A DNA stretch of 64,000 bases from Sphingomonas sp. (GCF_019635515.1 NZ_JAHBZI010000001.1:992001-1056000), one strand, 5' to 3'. Counted from the first letter of the stretch, positions 24,029 through 33,829 are shown. Numbers and translations are program-made. The notes: generated by a model from the letters alone, not told the origin.

Positions 24029-24443
24029 GCCAGCCGCGCCGATAGCTTAGGATGACGATGCCCTGATCGACCAGCTCGGCGATCACGATCGCCAGCAGCG
24101 TGGTGTTGACGATCTTCCACGGCGTCTCGCTGAACGGCATCATCACCCCGGTCAGGATCGTGCCGCCGAGCAGCACCAGATACGCGATGCTCCGCCCGCG
24201 CCGCGCGATCGCCCGGTCGCGTTCGTCGGGCGGGGCGCGCCCTTCGGCGCCCGCCTGAACCTTGATCGCGAACCCGATGCCGCCATAGAGCAGCGCATGC
24301 ATCGGCGCGGCGATGCCGAACAGCCACAGCATGTCGATCAATCGCGGTGCGGGTGGATGCGTGGCGATGGCGATGAAATACACCGAATAGACCAATGCCA
24401 TCACGGCGAAATTGAGCGCGGCGAGCTTTTCGCGATAGGCCAT
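24021..24443 (-). CDS. Four-helix membrane protein, DUF2178-like pair member
   Basis: The 140-residue protein begins MAYREKLAALNFAVMALVYSVYF and has four hydrophobic segments. The central cytoplasmic DERDRAIARRGRSIAYLVL stretch recurs in the next protein as DREKAIALLGYRSAYVTL, so the two are paralogues. They resemble the DUF2178-type proteins found with XRE regulators. Function unknown. Confidence 0.78.
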   Translation of the reverse strand: MAYREKLAALNFAVMALVYSVYFIAIATHPPAPRLIDMLWLFGIAAPMHALLYGGIGFAIKVQAGAEGRAPPDERDRAIARRGRSIAYLVLLGGTILTGVMMPFSETPWKIVNTTLLAIVIAELVDQGIVILSYRRGWHG

Positions 24444-24444
24444 G

Positions 24445-24909
24445 TCAGCCCTCCATCCGGAAGCGGATCAGCTGAGTCACCGAATTGGCGACCTCCGCGA
24501 TCACCAATGCGGCGAGCAGCGTGTTGCCGGTCAGCACCGGCGCCATGCCGTGCGGGAAGGCCGGGGTCCATTCGGCGGCGATGCGCAGCAGCACCGGCCC
24601 GGTGATCATCAGCATCACCACGATCAGGCTGAGGGTGACATAGGCCGAGCGATAGCCGAGCAGGGCGATCGCCTTTTCGCGGTCGTCGGCGGGGCTCTGC
24701 GCATCGCGCCCGGACATCAGCGCCAGCACCACCGCCAGCACGATATGGACGATGACGAGCAGGACGATGGCGAGGATGAAGTCCCCCGTCTCCATCGCCT
24801 GGTCGAAACGCCCGGCGCGAACCGCGCCGGCGAAGCCCCAGAAATACCAGCCCCATATCGCCAGCGTGCTGGCCAGTGACGCCCAGAGCATCTTCTCGCG
24901 GAAAGCCAA
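24445..24909 (-). CDS. Four-helix membrane protein, paralogue of the neighbour
   Basis: The 154-residue protein begins MAFREKMLWASLASTLAIWGWYF and has the same layout as the downstream neighbour: two helices, an acidic/basic loop (SPADDREKAIALLGYRSAY) and two more helices. It is first in the three-gene unit with the XRE regulator. The upstream 124 bp hold a TACAT/ATGTA-rich operator region and the divergent panB promoter. Confidence 0.78.
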   Translation of the reverse strand: MAFREKMLWASLASTLAIWGWYFWGFAGAVRAGRFDQAMETGDFILAIVLLVIVHIVLAVVLALMSGRDAQSPADDREKAIALLGYRSAYVTLSLIVVMLMITGPVLLRIAAEWTPAFPHGMAPVLTGNTLLAALVIAEVANSVTQLIRFRMEG

Positions 24910-24935
24910 AGCTCCCTCCCATGTTTGTGATTCGC

Positions 24936-24961
24936 TACATCATGTAAAAAATATCTTACAT
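24936..24961. promoter_or_regulatory. Putative XRE operator upstream of the membrane-protein operon
   Basis: TACAT-C-ATGTA (24936-24946) overlaps a second perfect dyad ATGTAA-N8-TTACAT (24942-24961). Three copies of the same half-site in an AT-rich stretch just before the operon suggest autoregulation by the XRE protein encoded in it. Confidence 0.5.
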
Positions 24962-25033
24962 AGAGTCAAATAAGGCAAACATGATTGCCGCCGTTGCTTC
25001 CCACGCTTCCGCGCCCTCGCTAGGAAGCGCGCC

Positions 25034-25891
25034 ATGTCCCACATGACTCTCGATACCGCGACGAGCCGCGCGAACCCGACGCCGGCGCCGATGAAGCGGC
25101 TGACCATTCCCGCGATCCGCAACCGTAAGGGCAAGGATCCGATCGTGATGCTGACCGCCTACACGACGCGGTTCGCGCAATTGCTCGATCCGCATTGCGA
25201 CGTGCTGCTGGTCGGCGACAGCCTGGGGCAGGTGATCTACGGTTTGCCGTCGACGCTGCCGGTGACGCTCGAGATGATGATCGCCCATGGCGCGGCGGTG
25301 GTGCGCGGCAGCTATCATGCGGTGGTGATCGTCGACATGCCGTTCGGCAGCTATGAGGCGAGCCCCGAACAGGCCTTTGCCTCGGCGTCGCGGGTGCTCG
25401 CCGAGACCGGCGCGGCCGGGGTCAAGATGGAAGGCGGCGAGACGCTGGCGCCGACGGTCGAGTTCATCACCCGGCGCGGCATCCCGGTGATGGGGCATGT
25501 CGGCCTGACCCCGCAAGCGGTCAACGCGCTCGGCGGCTATGGCGCGCGCGGGCGCAGCAATGCCGAGCATGCCCAGATTCTCGACGATGCCCGCGCCATC
25601 GCCGAGGCCGGCGCGTTCGGTGTCGTCGCCGAGGGCGTGGTCGAGACCCTCGCCAACGAAATCACCGCCGCAGTCTCGGTTCCGGTGATCGGCATCGGCG
25701 CCTCGGCCCAGTGCGATGGCCAGGTTCTCGTCACCGAGGACATGCTCGGCATGTTCGAGCGGACGCCGCGTTTCGTGAAGAAGTTCGACGACCTGGCTGG
25801 CCGCATTTCCGCCGCGGTTGAGACCTATGCCGCCGAGGTTCGCTCGCGGGCTTTCCCGGGTGCCGAACAGGTCTATGCGCCGCGGGATTGA
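25034..25891 (+). CDS. panB: 3-methyl-2-oxobutanoate hydroxymethyltransferase
   Basis: The 285-residue protein makes ketopantoate from alpha-ketoisovalerate and methylene-tetrahydrofolate, the first step of pantothenate synthesis. Signatures are [27 protein letters not shown] with the Mg-binding Asp, MPFGSY, KMEGGE, and [18 protein letters not shown] near the C terminus. The length is near the usual 265-280 because of a short N-terminal extension; [11 protein letters not shown] at residue 20 is an alternative start. Transcribed away from the XRE operon. Confidence 0.96.
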   Translation: MSHMTLDTATSRANPTPAPMKRLTIPAIRNRKGKDPIVMLTAYTTRFAQLLDPHCDVLLVGDSLGQVIYGLPSTLPVTLEMMIAHGAAVVRGSYHAVVIVDMPFGSYEASPEQAFASASRVLAETGAAGVKMEGGETLAPTVEFITRRGIPVMGHVGLTPQAVNALGGYGARGRSNAEHAQILDDARAIAEAGAFGVVAEGVVETLANEITAAVSVPVIGIGASAQCDGQVLVTEDMLGMFERTPRFVKKFDDLAGRISAAVETYAAEVRSRAFPGAEQVYAPRD

Positions 25892-25962
25892 ACGGCTAAC
25901 CAGACGAACTTTCCCAAGGCACGGATCGAGGTCCGCGCGCTACGAGACCGATGGAGTAGATT

Positions 25963-26673
25963 TTGGCGCTTCCCCCCTCCGGCACGACAGACGATGGCTT
26001 CCTGCGCGAAGTCGATGAGGAGTATCGCCGCGACCGGCTGCTCAGCATCTGGCGCGATTATGGCCGCTGGATCATCGGCGGCGTCATCGCCGCGCTCGCC
26101 GCGCTCGCCTTGTACCTCTATCTCGGCCACCGCGCTTCCAGCGCCGCCGGCACGCAGGGCGAGCAGTTTGACGCGGCGCTGCGTCTCGCTGAGGAAAACC
26201 AGCCCGACAAGGCGATCCCCGAGTTCGACAAGATCGCCAGGCAGAGCGGCAAGGGCTATGCCGGCCTCGCGCTGATTACTGAGGGCAATCTGCTGCTCCA
26301 GAAGGGCGACACCAAGGGCGCGACCGCCAAGTTCGCCGAAGTCGCCGGCGACGCCAGCTATCCGCAGCCCTATCGCGATCTCGCCTTGCTGCGCCAGACC
26401 TCCAACGAATATGACACGCTCAAGCCCGAGCAGGTGATCGAGCGGCTCAAGGGCCTCGCCATATCCACCTCGCCCTGGTTCGGCACCGCCGGCGAGATGG
26501 TCGCCGCATCCTATCTGAAGCAGGGCAAGCGCGCCGAAGCGGGCAAGCTCTATGGCCAGATCGCCCAGGGCGGCGAGAATGTGCCGGAGAGCATTCGCCA
26601 GCGCGCGGTCACGCTGGCCGGCGTCCTCGGCGTCGACGCCATCGATCAATCCACGGGAAATACCACGCGATGA
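25963..26673 (+). CDS. Tetratricopeptide membrane protein, YfgM-like
   Basis: The 236-residue protein starts at TTG 25963 with GGAG seven bases upstream. It has a short cytoplasmic tail (DGFLREVDEEYRRDRLLSIWRDYGRW), one membrane helix (about 38-58) and a periplasmic tetratricopeptide-like domain. The family (DUF2133/YfgM) is an accessory of the Sec translocon and periplasmic chaperones. It overlaps bamB by 4 bp; yfgM-bamB-der is a widely conserved order in proteobacteria, which supports the call. Confidence 0.88.
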   Translation: MALPPSGTTDDGFLREVDEEYRRDRLLSIWRDYGRWIIGGVIAALAALALYLYLGHRASSAAGTQGEQFDAALRLAEENQPDKAIPEFDKIARQSGKGYAGLALITEGNLLLQKGDTKGATAKFAEVAGDASYPQPYRDLALLRQTSNEYDTLKPEQVIERLKGLAISTSPWFGTAGEMVAASYLKQGKRAEAGKLYGQIAQGGENVPESIRQRAVTLAGVLGVDAIDQSTGNTTR

Positions 26674-27992
26674 ATAACAAGGTGAGGATTGCCGCGGCGC
26701 TCGGGGCGCTCGCGCTGGTCAGCGGGTGCAATGTGTTCAAGGGCGGCGGCAAGAAGACGCCCGTGCTCGGCGAGCGCGTGCCGATCCTGCTGTCGGAAAA
26801 CGATATCACCGCCGATCGCTCGCTCTCGGGCGTCGATGTGCTGGTGCCGGAAGCCGTCACCAATGAAAGCTGGAATCAGCCGGGTGGCAATGCCTCCAAG
26901 TCGATGGGGCATCTGACGCTTGGGCAGAACCTCAACCGCGCCTGGTCCAGGTCGATCGCCAAGACCTCGAAGAGCGCGCGCCTTGCCGCCTCGCCGGTGG
27001 TCGCGGACGGCAAGCTGTTCGTGATCGACACCGCCGGTATCGTCCACGCACTGGCCGCCGATACCGGTGCCGAGCTGTGGGCCGCCAACACCGTCAAGGA
27101 AGACGGCAACAAGGCCGCGCGCTTCGGTGGCGGAGCCAGCGTCGATGGCGAGCATGTCTTCGCCGCCAACGGCCTTGGCGATCTTGTCGCGCTCAACGTC
27201 GCCGATGGCACCGAAGTCTGGCGGAAGCGTCCGGGCGGCCCGCTTCGCGGCGCACCGACCGTGGCCAATGGCAATGTCTATGTGATCACGCAGGACAACC
27301 AGCTTTTCGCCTTGTCCCAGAGCGCGGGCGAGGTCGTCTGGACCGCCTCGGCCAGCCTCGAGTCCCAGGGCGTGTTCGGCGTCGCCGCCCCGGCTTCGGC
27401 CAACGGCACTGTGGTTGCCGGCTTCTCGTCGGGCGAGCTCAATTCCTATCGCTACGAAAACGGCCGCTCGCTCTGGGCGGAAGTCCTTTCGCGCAGCTCG
27501 ATCTCGACCTCGGTGTCGTCGCTATCCGATATCGATGCCGAGCCGGTGATCGATCAGGGCCGGGTTTACGCCGTTGGCCAGGGCGGGCGCATGGTCGCGA
27601 TCGATCTCTCCAGCGGGCAGCGCATGTGGGAACAGAATATCGCCGGCCTGTCGACGCCATGGGCGGCGGGCGAATGGCTGTTCGTCGTCACCGACGATTC
27701 CCGCCTGCTGGCGATTGCGCGTGGCAGCGGCAAGATCCGCTGGATGGCGCAGCTCACCCATTATCGCAATGAGAAGAAGCTCAAGGGCGAGTATAGCTGG
27801 GTCGGCCCGGTGCTGGCCGGCGGACGCCTGCTCCTCGCCAATTCGCAAGGCCAGTTGGTTTCGGTCAATCCGGCCGATGGCAGCGTGATCTCGACGCTGG
27901 ACGTGAAGGCGCCGGTGTCGCTTCAGCCGATCGTTGCCAACAACATGCTCTATATCCTCGACGACAAGGGTAATCTGAGCGCGTATAGGTAA
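26670..27992 (+). CDS. bamB: Outer membrane assembly lipoprotein BamB
   Basis: The 440-residue protein starts with a lipoprotein signal ending LVSGC (Cys at about residue 20) followed by an eight-bladed PQQ-type beta-propeller. Recurring blades carry G-x-x-A/V-W motifs (GAELWAANTV, GTEVWRKRPGG, GEVVWTASA, GKIRWMAQL). BamB is the Bam-complex lipoprotein that helps BamA insert outer-membrane proteins. Followed by a strong terminator at 28051-28083. Confidence 0.94.
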   Translation: MNNKVRIAAALGALALVSGCNVFKGGGKKTPVLGERVPILLSENDITADRSLSGVDVLVPEAVTNESWNQPGGNASKSMGHLTLGQNLNRAWSRSIAKTSKSARLAASPVVADGKLFVIDTAGIVHALAADTGAELWAANTVKEDGNKAARFGGGASVDGEHVFAANGLGDLVALNVADGTEVWRKRPGGPLRGAPTVANGNVYVITQDNQLFALSQSAGEVVWTASASLESQGVFGVAAPASANGTVVAGFSSGELNSYRYENGRSLWAEVLSRSSISTSVSSLSDIDAEPVIDQGRVYAVGQGGRMVAIDLSSGQRMWEQNIAGLSTPWAAGEWLFVVTDDSRLLAIARGSGKIRWMAQLTHYRNEKKLKGEYSWVGPVLAGGRLLLANSQGQLVSVNPADGSVISTLDVKAPVSLQPIVANNMLYILDDKGNLSAYR

Positions 27993-28050
27993 CGCGCGGA
28001 TTTGTTTATATCGCCCTCACGGCGCAAGGCCGGGGCGGCGAAGAGTTTGG

Positions 28051-28085
28051 AACGGGCGGGGCGCGATGCTCCGCCCGTTTCTTTT
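28051..28085 (+). terminator. Rho-independent terminator after bamB
   Basis: A 9-bp GC stem (AACGGGCGG / CCGCCCGTT, 28051-28059 and 28071-28079) with an 11-nt loop is followed by TTCTTTT. Confidence 0.85.
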
Positions 28086-28115
28086 ATTCCCATGAATTGA
28101 GTCTATAGCCGTCCC

Positions 28116-29483
28116 ATGCCCCAGCCCGTCGTCGCCATTATCGGCCGTCCCAATGTCGGCAAATCGACGCTGTTCAACCGGCTGGTCGGCAAGCGCCTGG
28201 CGCTGGTCGACGATCAGCCGGGTGTGACGCGCGACCGCCGCGAAGGCGATGCGTCACTGCTGGGGCTCGATTTTCGCATCATCGATACCGCCGGCTATGA
28301 AGACGACGATGTCGCCACCCTGCCGGGCCGGATGCGTGCGCAGACCGAAGCGGCGGTGCGCGATTCGGACGTGTCGCTGTTCCTGATCGACGCCCGGGTC
28401 GGCGTGACGCCGCTCGACGAGGAAATCGCCCGCTGGCTGCGCGGGACCAATCGCCCGGTGGTGTTGATGGCCAACAAGGCGGAAGGAAAGGCGGGCGAGG
28501 CGGGCATCTTCGAAGCCATGGCGCTGGGGCTCGGCGACCCGATCGCCTTCTCGGCCGAGCATGGCGAAGGCGTCGCCGATCTGTTCGAGGCGCTGCGGCC
28601 GCATATCGAGCGTGAAGACGACGAGCCGGAGGACGACGCCGATGAGGCCGATGCCATCCTCAAGATCGCCATTGTCGGCCGCCCCAATGCGGGCAAATCG
28701 ACGCTGGTCAATCGCCTGCTCGGCGAGGACCGGCTGATCACCGGCCCTGAGGCGGGGATCACCCGCGATTCGATCTCGGTCGATTGGGAATGGACCGATT
28801 TCGAGGATCAGCCGCGCAAGGTCCGCCTGATCGACACCGCCGGCCTTCGCAAAAAGGCTCGCGTCGAGGAGAAGCTCGAAAAGCTCTCGGTGATGGATAC
28901 GCTGCGCTCGATCGACTTCGCCGAAGTCGTCGTGCTGCTGCTCGACGCCACCCGCGGGCTCGAAGTGCAGGATCTCAAGATCGCCGATCGCGTCCTTCAG
29001 GAGGGCCGCGCGCTGATCATCGCGCTCAACAAATGGGACGTCGCCGAAAACGCTTCCAGCCTGTTCAACGGCGTCAAAGGCGCGCTCGAAGAGGGGCTGT
29101 CACAGGCCAAGGGCATTCCGGTGCTCACCGTCTCGGCGGTGACCGGCAAGGGCCTCGACATGCTGATGAAGGTCGCGTTCGAAACGCGCGAAGCCTGGTC
29201 GCGCCGCGTCTCGACCGGCCAGCTCAACCGCTGGTTCGAGCGCGCCATCGAAGCGAATCCGCCGCCGGCGCCCGGCGGCAAGCGGATCAAGCCGCGCTAC
29301 GTCACCCAGAACAAGACCCGCCCGCCCAGCTTCGTTTTGTTCGGTACCCGCGTCGATCTGCTGCCGACCAGCTATCAGCGTTACCTGATCAACGGGCTGC
29401 GCAAGGAATTCGATTTCGGCGCGGTGCCGGTGCGCCTGAGTCTCCGCGCGCCCAAGAACCCGTTCGATCACAGTAAGGATTAG
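28116..29483 (+). CDS. der: Ribosome-assembly GTPase Der (EngA)
   Basis: The 455-residue protein has two tandem GTPase domains, unique to Der. The first P loop GRPNVGKST is at about 10-18 with DTAGYE and NKAEGK; the second is GRPNAGKST near 188 with DTAGLRKK and NKWD near 306. A C-terminal KH-like domain follows from about 355 ([29 protein letters not shown]). It acts in 50S subunit maturation. It has its own promoter region after the bamB terminator. Confidence 0.97.
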   Translation: MPQPVVAIIGRPNVGKSTLFNRLVGKRLALVDDQPGVTRDRREGDASLLGLDFRIIDTAGYEDDDVATLPGRMRAQTEAAVRDSDVSLFLIDARVGVTPLDEEIARWLRGTNRPVVLMANKAEGKAGEAGIFEAMALGLGDPIAFSAEHGEGVADLFEALRPHIEREDDEPEDDADEADAILKIAIVGRPNAGKSTLVNRLLGEDRLITGPEAGITRDSISVDWEWTDFEDQPRKVRLIDTAGLRKKARVEEKLEKLSVMDTLRSIDFAEVVVLLLDATRGLEVQDLKIADRVLQEGRALIIALNKWDVAENASSLFNGVKGALEEGLSQAKGIPVLTVSAVTGKGLDMLMKVAFETREAWSRRVSTGQLNRWFERAIEANPPPAPGGKRIKPRYVTQNKTRPPSFVLFGTRVDLLPTSYQRYLINGLRKEFDFGAVPVRLSLRAPKNPFDHSKD

Positions 29484-29612
29484 CGTTCCGCTGCAGGATC
29501 TTAATCCTTGCCTACGCGCAAATACCCATATCGGTAAAATCAACCTGCTGTTTACTTCCACCTCATAATAATGACGCCGTACCTCCTGGAGTGCGGAGTT
29601 GGGGTAGATGCG

Positions 29613-30023
29613 ATGATCGGCGGCGATCCTCTGGTGAACTGGGCCAGCTTTGGCCAGGCGCGTAGCGAGTTGGGCGCGAATTTCGTGCGTATTCTCGGCT
29701 ATTTTCGCGAGGACGGCGTCAAGTCGGTCTCGCAGATCGAGGACGCGATGCGCGGCCAAAGCGCCGCCGCGATGGTGATTCCCGCGCACACGCTGAAGGG
29801 TGAGGCACGTCAGTTCGGCGCCGATGTGCTTGCGGACATGGCTGAGGAAATCGAGACGATCGCGCGCCTGTGTGTCGAACGCCACGATACGCCGACCAAT
29901 GCGCTCGAGCAGGTCGTCAAGCTGCGTCCGCTGTTCGAATCGACGCTGGAGATGCTCGAACGCGAAGCCAATCCGCTGGTCGCGCGCCGCCCCGCCTTCG
30001 GCCGCCGCAGCCTCGCCGACTGA
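29613..30023 (+). CDS. Histidine phosphotransfer (Hpt) domain protein
   Basis: The frame opens at 29571, but Met at 29613 (MIGGDPLVNWASFGQARSELG) gives the normal Hpt start and a protein of 136 residues. The phosphorylatable His lies in IPAHTLKGEARQFGA. It should relay phosphate between a hybrid kinase and a response regulator; no kinase or receiver gene is adjacent. The C-terminal tail is basic. Confidence 0.85.
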   Translation: MIGGDPLVNWASFGQARSELGANFVRILGYFREDGVKSVSQIEDAMRGQSAAAMVIPAHTLKGEARQFGADVLADMAEEIETIARLCVERHDTPTNALEQVVKLRPLFESTLEMLEREANPLVARRPAFGRRSLAD

Positions 30024-30041
30024 CGCACTACCAGCCCGCCG

Positions 30042-31052
30042 CTAGCGCGCGCCGCGGCCCTTTCCCCGCACCGCGGCATTGGCGAGCAGTTCCGCCGCCG
30101 TCGCCTTGCGCGCCGGGGACGGCACGCCATCCGATCCCCGGACGAGGCGCCCGCGCAGATCGGGCAGCGCGAAATGCGTGTCGGTCACGCCAAACCTGTC
30201 GCCGAGCGTGGCGTGAAGCGCTTCATAGGTCCGGCTTTGCATCTGTCCTTCGGCGCGTTGCCAGTCGCGCGGTACTTCTTCGGATGCGGTCGCGACGATC
30301 TGGCCGATGAACGGCATGTGGTGCGCGATATCGCGGCCGCGTTCGAAATCGGGGAAGCTGCCGCCCGTGGCGATCAGATGATGCAGCGCCAGCGCCGCCG
30401 GGCGGTCCGCGCCGGCGGCGATCGTCTCGCCCGGCGTCAGTGGGACCGCGCCATCGCGGGCACCCGCTCCGGCAACCGCCTTGCCGCGCAGATCAGGCAA
30501 CGCGAAGGTGGTTGCGCCGTCGCCGCCGAAACGCGCGCCGATCGCCGCGAACAATCGCGGCTCCGCAGCCACGTCAAGCATACGGCCATCGGCGATCAGC
30601 CAGCCCGGCGGGGCGAAATCGCCCGCGAACGGGATCAGCAGGCCCGGCTGGTCAAATCCCCATTGATCCGCGGGCAGCCGCGCGATCAGCCAGGTTACCG
30701 CGAGCGCGCCCGGTGGCGTGCCGACCGCACCGGCGCCGGTCGCGAAGCACCCGCGCAGGTCGGGGATGTTGATGTGATGGACGTCGCGCGCACCATAGCG
30801 CCCACCGATCGTGAGCTGGAGCGAGGCCCCGCGCCGATCGCGAATCTCGAATTCCTCGCCATCGGCGAGCGACCCCAGCACCCGGCGCACATCGCCCGCG
30901 AAGCTGTGGATCATCCCCAGCGTCGCGTCGGCGGTCTCGGCGGGCCGGAAGCTCTCGCTCCGGCTCGGGAACGCGCCGGCGTCGGCCATCATGTAGTGCA
31001 GGTCGAGCACCGGCAGCGCCGGATCGGTGCCCTTGTCGATATCAGGCATCAT
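30042..31052 (-). CDS. Protein with three tail-collar (microcystin-dependent protein type) modules
   Basis: The frame opens at 31067; starting at the tandem Met codons (31052 or 31049) the protein has about 336 residues. Three modules end in the phage tail-collar signature: NIPDLRGCFATGAG, FALPDLRGKAVAGAG and FALPDLRGRLVRGSDG, each preceded by a W-x-x-A-D/E-G-R/Q turn in modules two and three. Such modules occur in phage tail fibres and in bacterial Mdp-like surface proteins. No other phage genes are near, so a cellular role or a lone phage relic are both possible. Confidence 0.75.
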   Translation of the reverse strand: MMPDIDKGTDPALPVLDLHYMMADAGAFPSRSESFRPAETADATLGMIHSFAGDVRRVLGSLADGEEFEIRDRRGASLQLTIGGRYGARDVHHINIPDLRGCFATGAGAVGTPPGALAVTWLIARLPADQWGFDQPGLLIPFAGDFAPPGWLIADGRMLDVAAEPRLFAAIGARFGGDGATTFALPDLRGKAVAGAGARDGAVPLTPGETIAAGADRPAALALHHLIATGGSFPDFERGRDIAHHMPFIGQIVATASEEVPRDWQRAEGQMQSRTYEALHATLGDRFGVTDTHFALPDLRGRLVRGSDGVPSPARKATAAELLANAAVRGKGRGAR

Positions 31053-31140
31053 CCATCTCCAGCGCAATTTCCGCAGGAGACGAGGCTAATGTGCTGGCAA
31101 GGGGCTTACAATCGCGGGACGGACCGAAACGGCCGGAGCC

Positions 31141-31626
31141 CTATTCCCCGTCGGCTTCCGGCTTGGAATTGAGCTGGATGTAATTTTCCAGTCCCATCCG
31201 CTGGATCATCTCGAACTGGCGCTCGAGCGTGTCGACATGCTCTTCCTCGCTGTCGAGGATGCGGCGGAACAGGTCGCGGCTGACATAGTCGCGCACCTTC
31301 TCGCTATGCTCGATCGCATCCTTGAGCACCGCGATCGCCTCGATCTCCAGCGCCAGATCCGAACGCAGCGCTTCCTCGACCGTCTCGCCGATGCGCAGCC
31401 GCCCGAGCAGCTGGAAATTGGGCAGGCCGTCGAGGAACAGGATGCGCTCCGAGACCATGTCGGCGTGCTTCATCTCGTCGATCGACTCGTGGCGCTCGAA
31501 CTCGGCGAGGCGCTTGACGCCCCAATGGTCGAACATGCGGTAATGCAGCCAATACTGGTTGATCGCCGTCAGTTCGTTCTTGAGCACCTCGTTGAGGTAT
31601 TCGATAACCTTCGCGTCGCCCTTCAT
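31141..31626 (-). CDS. bfr: Bacterioferritin
   Basis: From Met 31626 the protein has 161 residues, the usual length, and begins [31 protein letters not shown]. Ferroxidase ligands E18, E51, H54, E94 and E127-type positions fall in NELTA, DEMKHAD and later helices. The haem-ligand Met52 is present in IDEMKHADM. It stores iron in a 24-mer. The bacterioferritin-associated ferredoxin gene lies just upstream on the same strand. Confidence 0.95.
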   Translation of the reverse strand: MKGDAKVIEYLNEVLKNELTAINQYWLHYRMFDHWGVKRLAEFERHESIDEMKHADMVSERILFLDGLPNFQLLGRLRIGETVEEALRSDLALEIEAIAVLKDAIEHSEKVRDYVSRDLFRRILDSEEEHVDTLERQFEMIQRMGLENYIQLNSKPEADGE

Positions 31627-31730
31627 GTGCCCGTCCAATCGCTGAAATCCGGGCACGACAATACGCCCGCTTGGCAGCGTTGGACAGCTAAAAAATGGCG
31701 GATTTCTGCGGTTTTTCGCTGTTGCGACTG

Positions 31731-31901
31731 TTACGCAGCAGCACGCTCTTCAGCGATAATGGCTCGCGCGAACGGCACGCACTGGCCGCATTTTGGCTGC
31801 ATGCCCAGCGCCCGATAGGCCTGGCAGGCGCTGACCGCGCCTTCGCGCGCCGCGGAGCGGACTTCGCGCTCCCGAATTGCATTGCAAACGCAGACGACCA
31901 T
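31731..31901 (-). CDS. bfd: Bacterioferritin-associated ferredoxin
   Basis: From ATG 31899-31901 it is a 56-residue [2Fe-2S] protein with Cys at 4, 6, 38 and 41 (MVVCVCN... and KCGQC), the Bfd pattern C-x-C-x31-C-x2-C. It reduces iron in bacterioferritin so it can be released. A Fur-like site about 35 bp upstream (31935-31954) fits induction by iron starvation. Confidence 0.94.
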   Translation of the reverse strand: MVVCVCNAIREREVRSAAREGAVSACQAYRALGMQPKCGQCVPFARAIIAEERAAA

Positions 31902-31934
31902 GGAACCCTCACACTCGATATCCCGCATCTAGGG

Positions 31935-31954
31935 CTATTGAGAGTGATTCGCAA
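31935..31954. promoter_or_regulatory. Fur-like box upstream of bfd
   Basis: The sequence CTATTGAGAGTGATTCGCAA resembles the site at 42291-42310 upstream of the siderophore-receptor operon, sharing TTGA-x-A-x-TGATTCGCAAG. Location ahead of bfd supports iron control. Confidence 0.55.
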
Positions 31955-31978
31955 GGGTATTGCGACGCGTTCGCAAGT

Positions 31979-33205
31979 TCAGTCTTTGGCGGCTCCGAAC
32001 ATCGTCTGCGGCCTTCCGCGCGCGAGACTGCGCCATAGCCACTCGAATGGCCCGAATCGGAAATGGTCGAGCCAGGGCTTCGACCACAGCAGGATCAGCG
32101 CCCATATCGCCAGCACGACGAGATAGAGCTCGGCGCGGCCGAGATGGCCGAACCAGCCCAGTCCATAGCCGTAGAACAAGGTGGTGCAGATCAGGCTGGT
32201 GCCGAGATAGTTGCTGAACGCCATCCGTCCCGCCGCGGCGAGGCGCCCGGTCAGCCACCCGCCGGGCCGGGCGAGGAGGATGATCAGGCACATCCAGCCG
32301 AACACCATCACCGGCCGCACCGCGATGCTCAGCGCGAAGACCAGCGCGACCGCGAACAGGCTGAAATCGGCGTTGATCAGATACACCGCCAGCGCGGTAT
32401 AGGCGGGGATCGAAATGGCGAAGGCGATCCACGCCCAGCGCCGGTAGCGCGCCGGCTCCCATTCGCCGCGCAACAGCCCCGATCGCAGCGACACCATGCC
32501 GAGCAGCATATAGGCCAGCGTCTCCCAGCTGAACAGGAAGGTCATCATGAAGGGTCCGCCCGGATACTCCTCGATCCGCGCCGCGAACACGCTGGCATAA
32601 TCGCCGCGATAGGCGGTCAGCGCGTGCTGGATCACCGAAGGATCCGGTATCCCGAAGCCGTTGGTCAAATCCCGCAGCATCGCGGCATTGCCGGGCGCGG
32701 CCGGGTTGAGCTGCGCGAAATGCACCGTCACCGGCAGCATCATCACGAACAGCGACAGCGCGATCAGCAGCAGCACCAGCGCCAGCCCGACCTGCCGCGC
32801 CGGCGGCATCCGGTAGCAGAGATAGGCGACCATCCCGATCAGCGCATAGCCGTTGAGGATGTCGCCGAACCATAGCAGGTAGAAATGCGCCAGCCCGAAT
32901 AGCAGCAGCCAGATCATCCGCGAGAAATGGACTCTGGCCGGGCTCTCGCCCTTGGCCTCGGCCCGCTCGATCACCAGCAACATCGAAGCGCCGAACAGGA
33001 ACGAGAACAGCCCCCGCATCTTTCCGTCGAACAGGACGAAGTTGAACAGATAGACCGCGAGATCGAGCCCGTCCGCGCCGCCATAGGCGCGCGGATTGAA
33101 ATAGGCGGTCTCGGGCATGCCGAAGCCGACGATGTTGAGCAGCAATATGCCCATCACCGCGACGCCGCGGACGACATCCAGTGACTGGAGGCGAGCGGCG
33201 CTCAT
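31979..33205 (-). CDS. DUF418/YeiB-family membrane protein
   Basis: The 408-residue protein has about ten hydrophobic helices. It begins RLQSLDVVRGVAVMGILLLNIVGFGMP, the conserved opening of DUF418 proteins, and carries the C-terminal DUF418 stretch GRLAAAGRMAFSNYLGTSLICTTLFYGYGLGWFG. Members resemble acyltransferase-3 type proteins and are thought to move or modify acyl groups at the membrane; the substrate is unknown. Its start overlaps the stop of the next upstream gene by 4 bp. Confidence 0.88.
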   Translation of the reverse strand: MSAARLQSLDVVRGVAVMGILLLNIVGFGMPETAYFNPRAYGGADGLDLAVYLFNFVLFDGKMRGLFSFLFGASMLLVIERAEAKGESPARVHFSRMIWLLLFGLAHFYLLWFGDILNGYALIGMVAYLCYRMPPARQVGLALVLLLIALSLFVMMLPVTVHFAQLNPAAPGNAAMLRDLTNGFGIPDPSVIQHALTAYRGDYASVFAARIEEYPGGPFMMTFLFSWETLAYMLLGMVSLRSGLLRGEWEPARYRRWAWIAFAISIPAYTALAVYLINADFSLFAVALVFALSIAVRPVMVFGWMCLIILLARPGGWLTGRLAAAGRMAFSNYLGTSLICTTLFYGYGLGWFGHLGRAELYLVVLAIWALILLWSKPWLDHFRFGPFEWLWRSLARGRPQTMFGAAKD

Positions 33206-33639
33206 CCGCGCCGCGCCGTCAGCGCGATCGGCCAGCCGACCAGCACGATGTGGCAGAACAGCTGCTTGGCGATGGCGATGGGATCATGCGGGATCGGCGC
33301 CCCGAAGCGGGTCGGCAGCACCAGGAAATACATCACCAGCCAGATGCCAATGCCATATAGCGCGCCCCAGATCAGCGGCTGGCGCTTGAGCGCCGCGAGC
33401 CGGTCGGCGGCGAGCACGAACACGGTGGCCATGATCGCCATCAGCATGAAATGCGTCGCCAGACCGATCGCGGCCCCCGCCATCCCCATTTCCCTGGCGG
33501 CGGGGAATGGGCCTGATCCCACGCTGCGCAGCATGCCGCGCACGGTGCCGCCGGCGGATATCGAGAGTATCATCGCGGCCAGAATATCGAGTGTGCCCGC
33601 GATCCCGGTGGCGATCAGGATGCGCTTTGTCGCGGCCAT
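33202..33639 (-). CDS. Four-helix membrane protein, unknown
   Basis: From ATG 33637-33639 the 145-residue protein has four hydrophobic segments (MAATKRILIATGIAGTLDILAAMIL..., GAAIGLATHFMLMAIMATVFVLA, LIWGALYGIGIWLVMYFLVLP, ...HIVLVGWPIAL). GGGGG-rich sequence upstream gives a ribosome-binding site. It ends overlapping the DUF418 gene, so the two are co-translated. Function unknown. Confidence 0.8.
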   Translation of the reverse strand: MAATKRILIATGIAGTLDILAAMILSISAGGTVRGMLRSVGSGPFPAAREMGMAGAAIGLATHFMLMAIMATVFVLAADRLAALKRQPLIWGALYGIGIWLVMYFLVLPTRFGAPIPHDPIAIAKQLFCHIVLVGWPIALTARRG

Positions 33640-33829
33640 ATGGTCCCCCTCCCAATTATCCCGCCTGTCTACCGGTTTTCGCGGCGCGTCACCAGCTTGC
33701 GTCCCGCGACCGCGCAGAGCTTGATACCGATCGACGGCCTTTGCCTGACGGCATTTGCACGTGCGAGCTAGCCTCGCTTCTTGATATGCGCCATCATGCC
33801 TGCACGGAGTTGAACATGGGGAGAATCGC

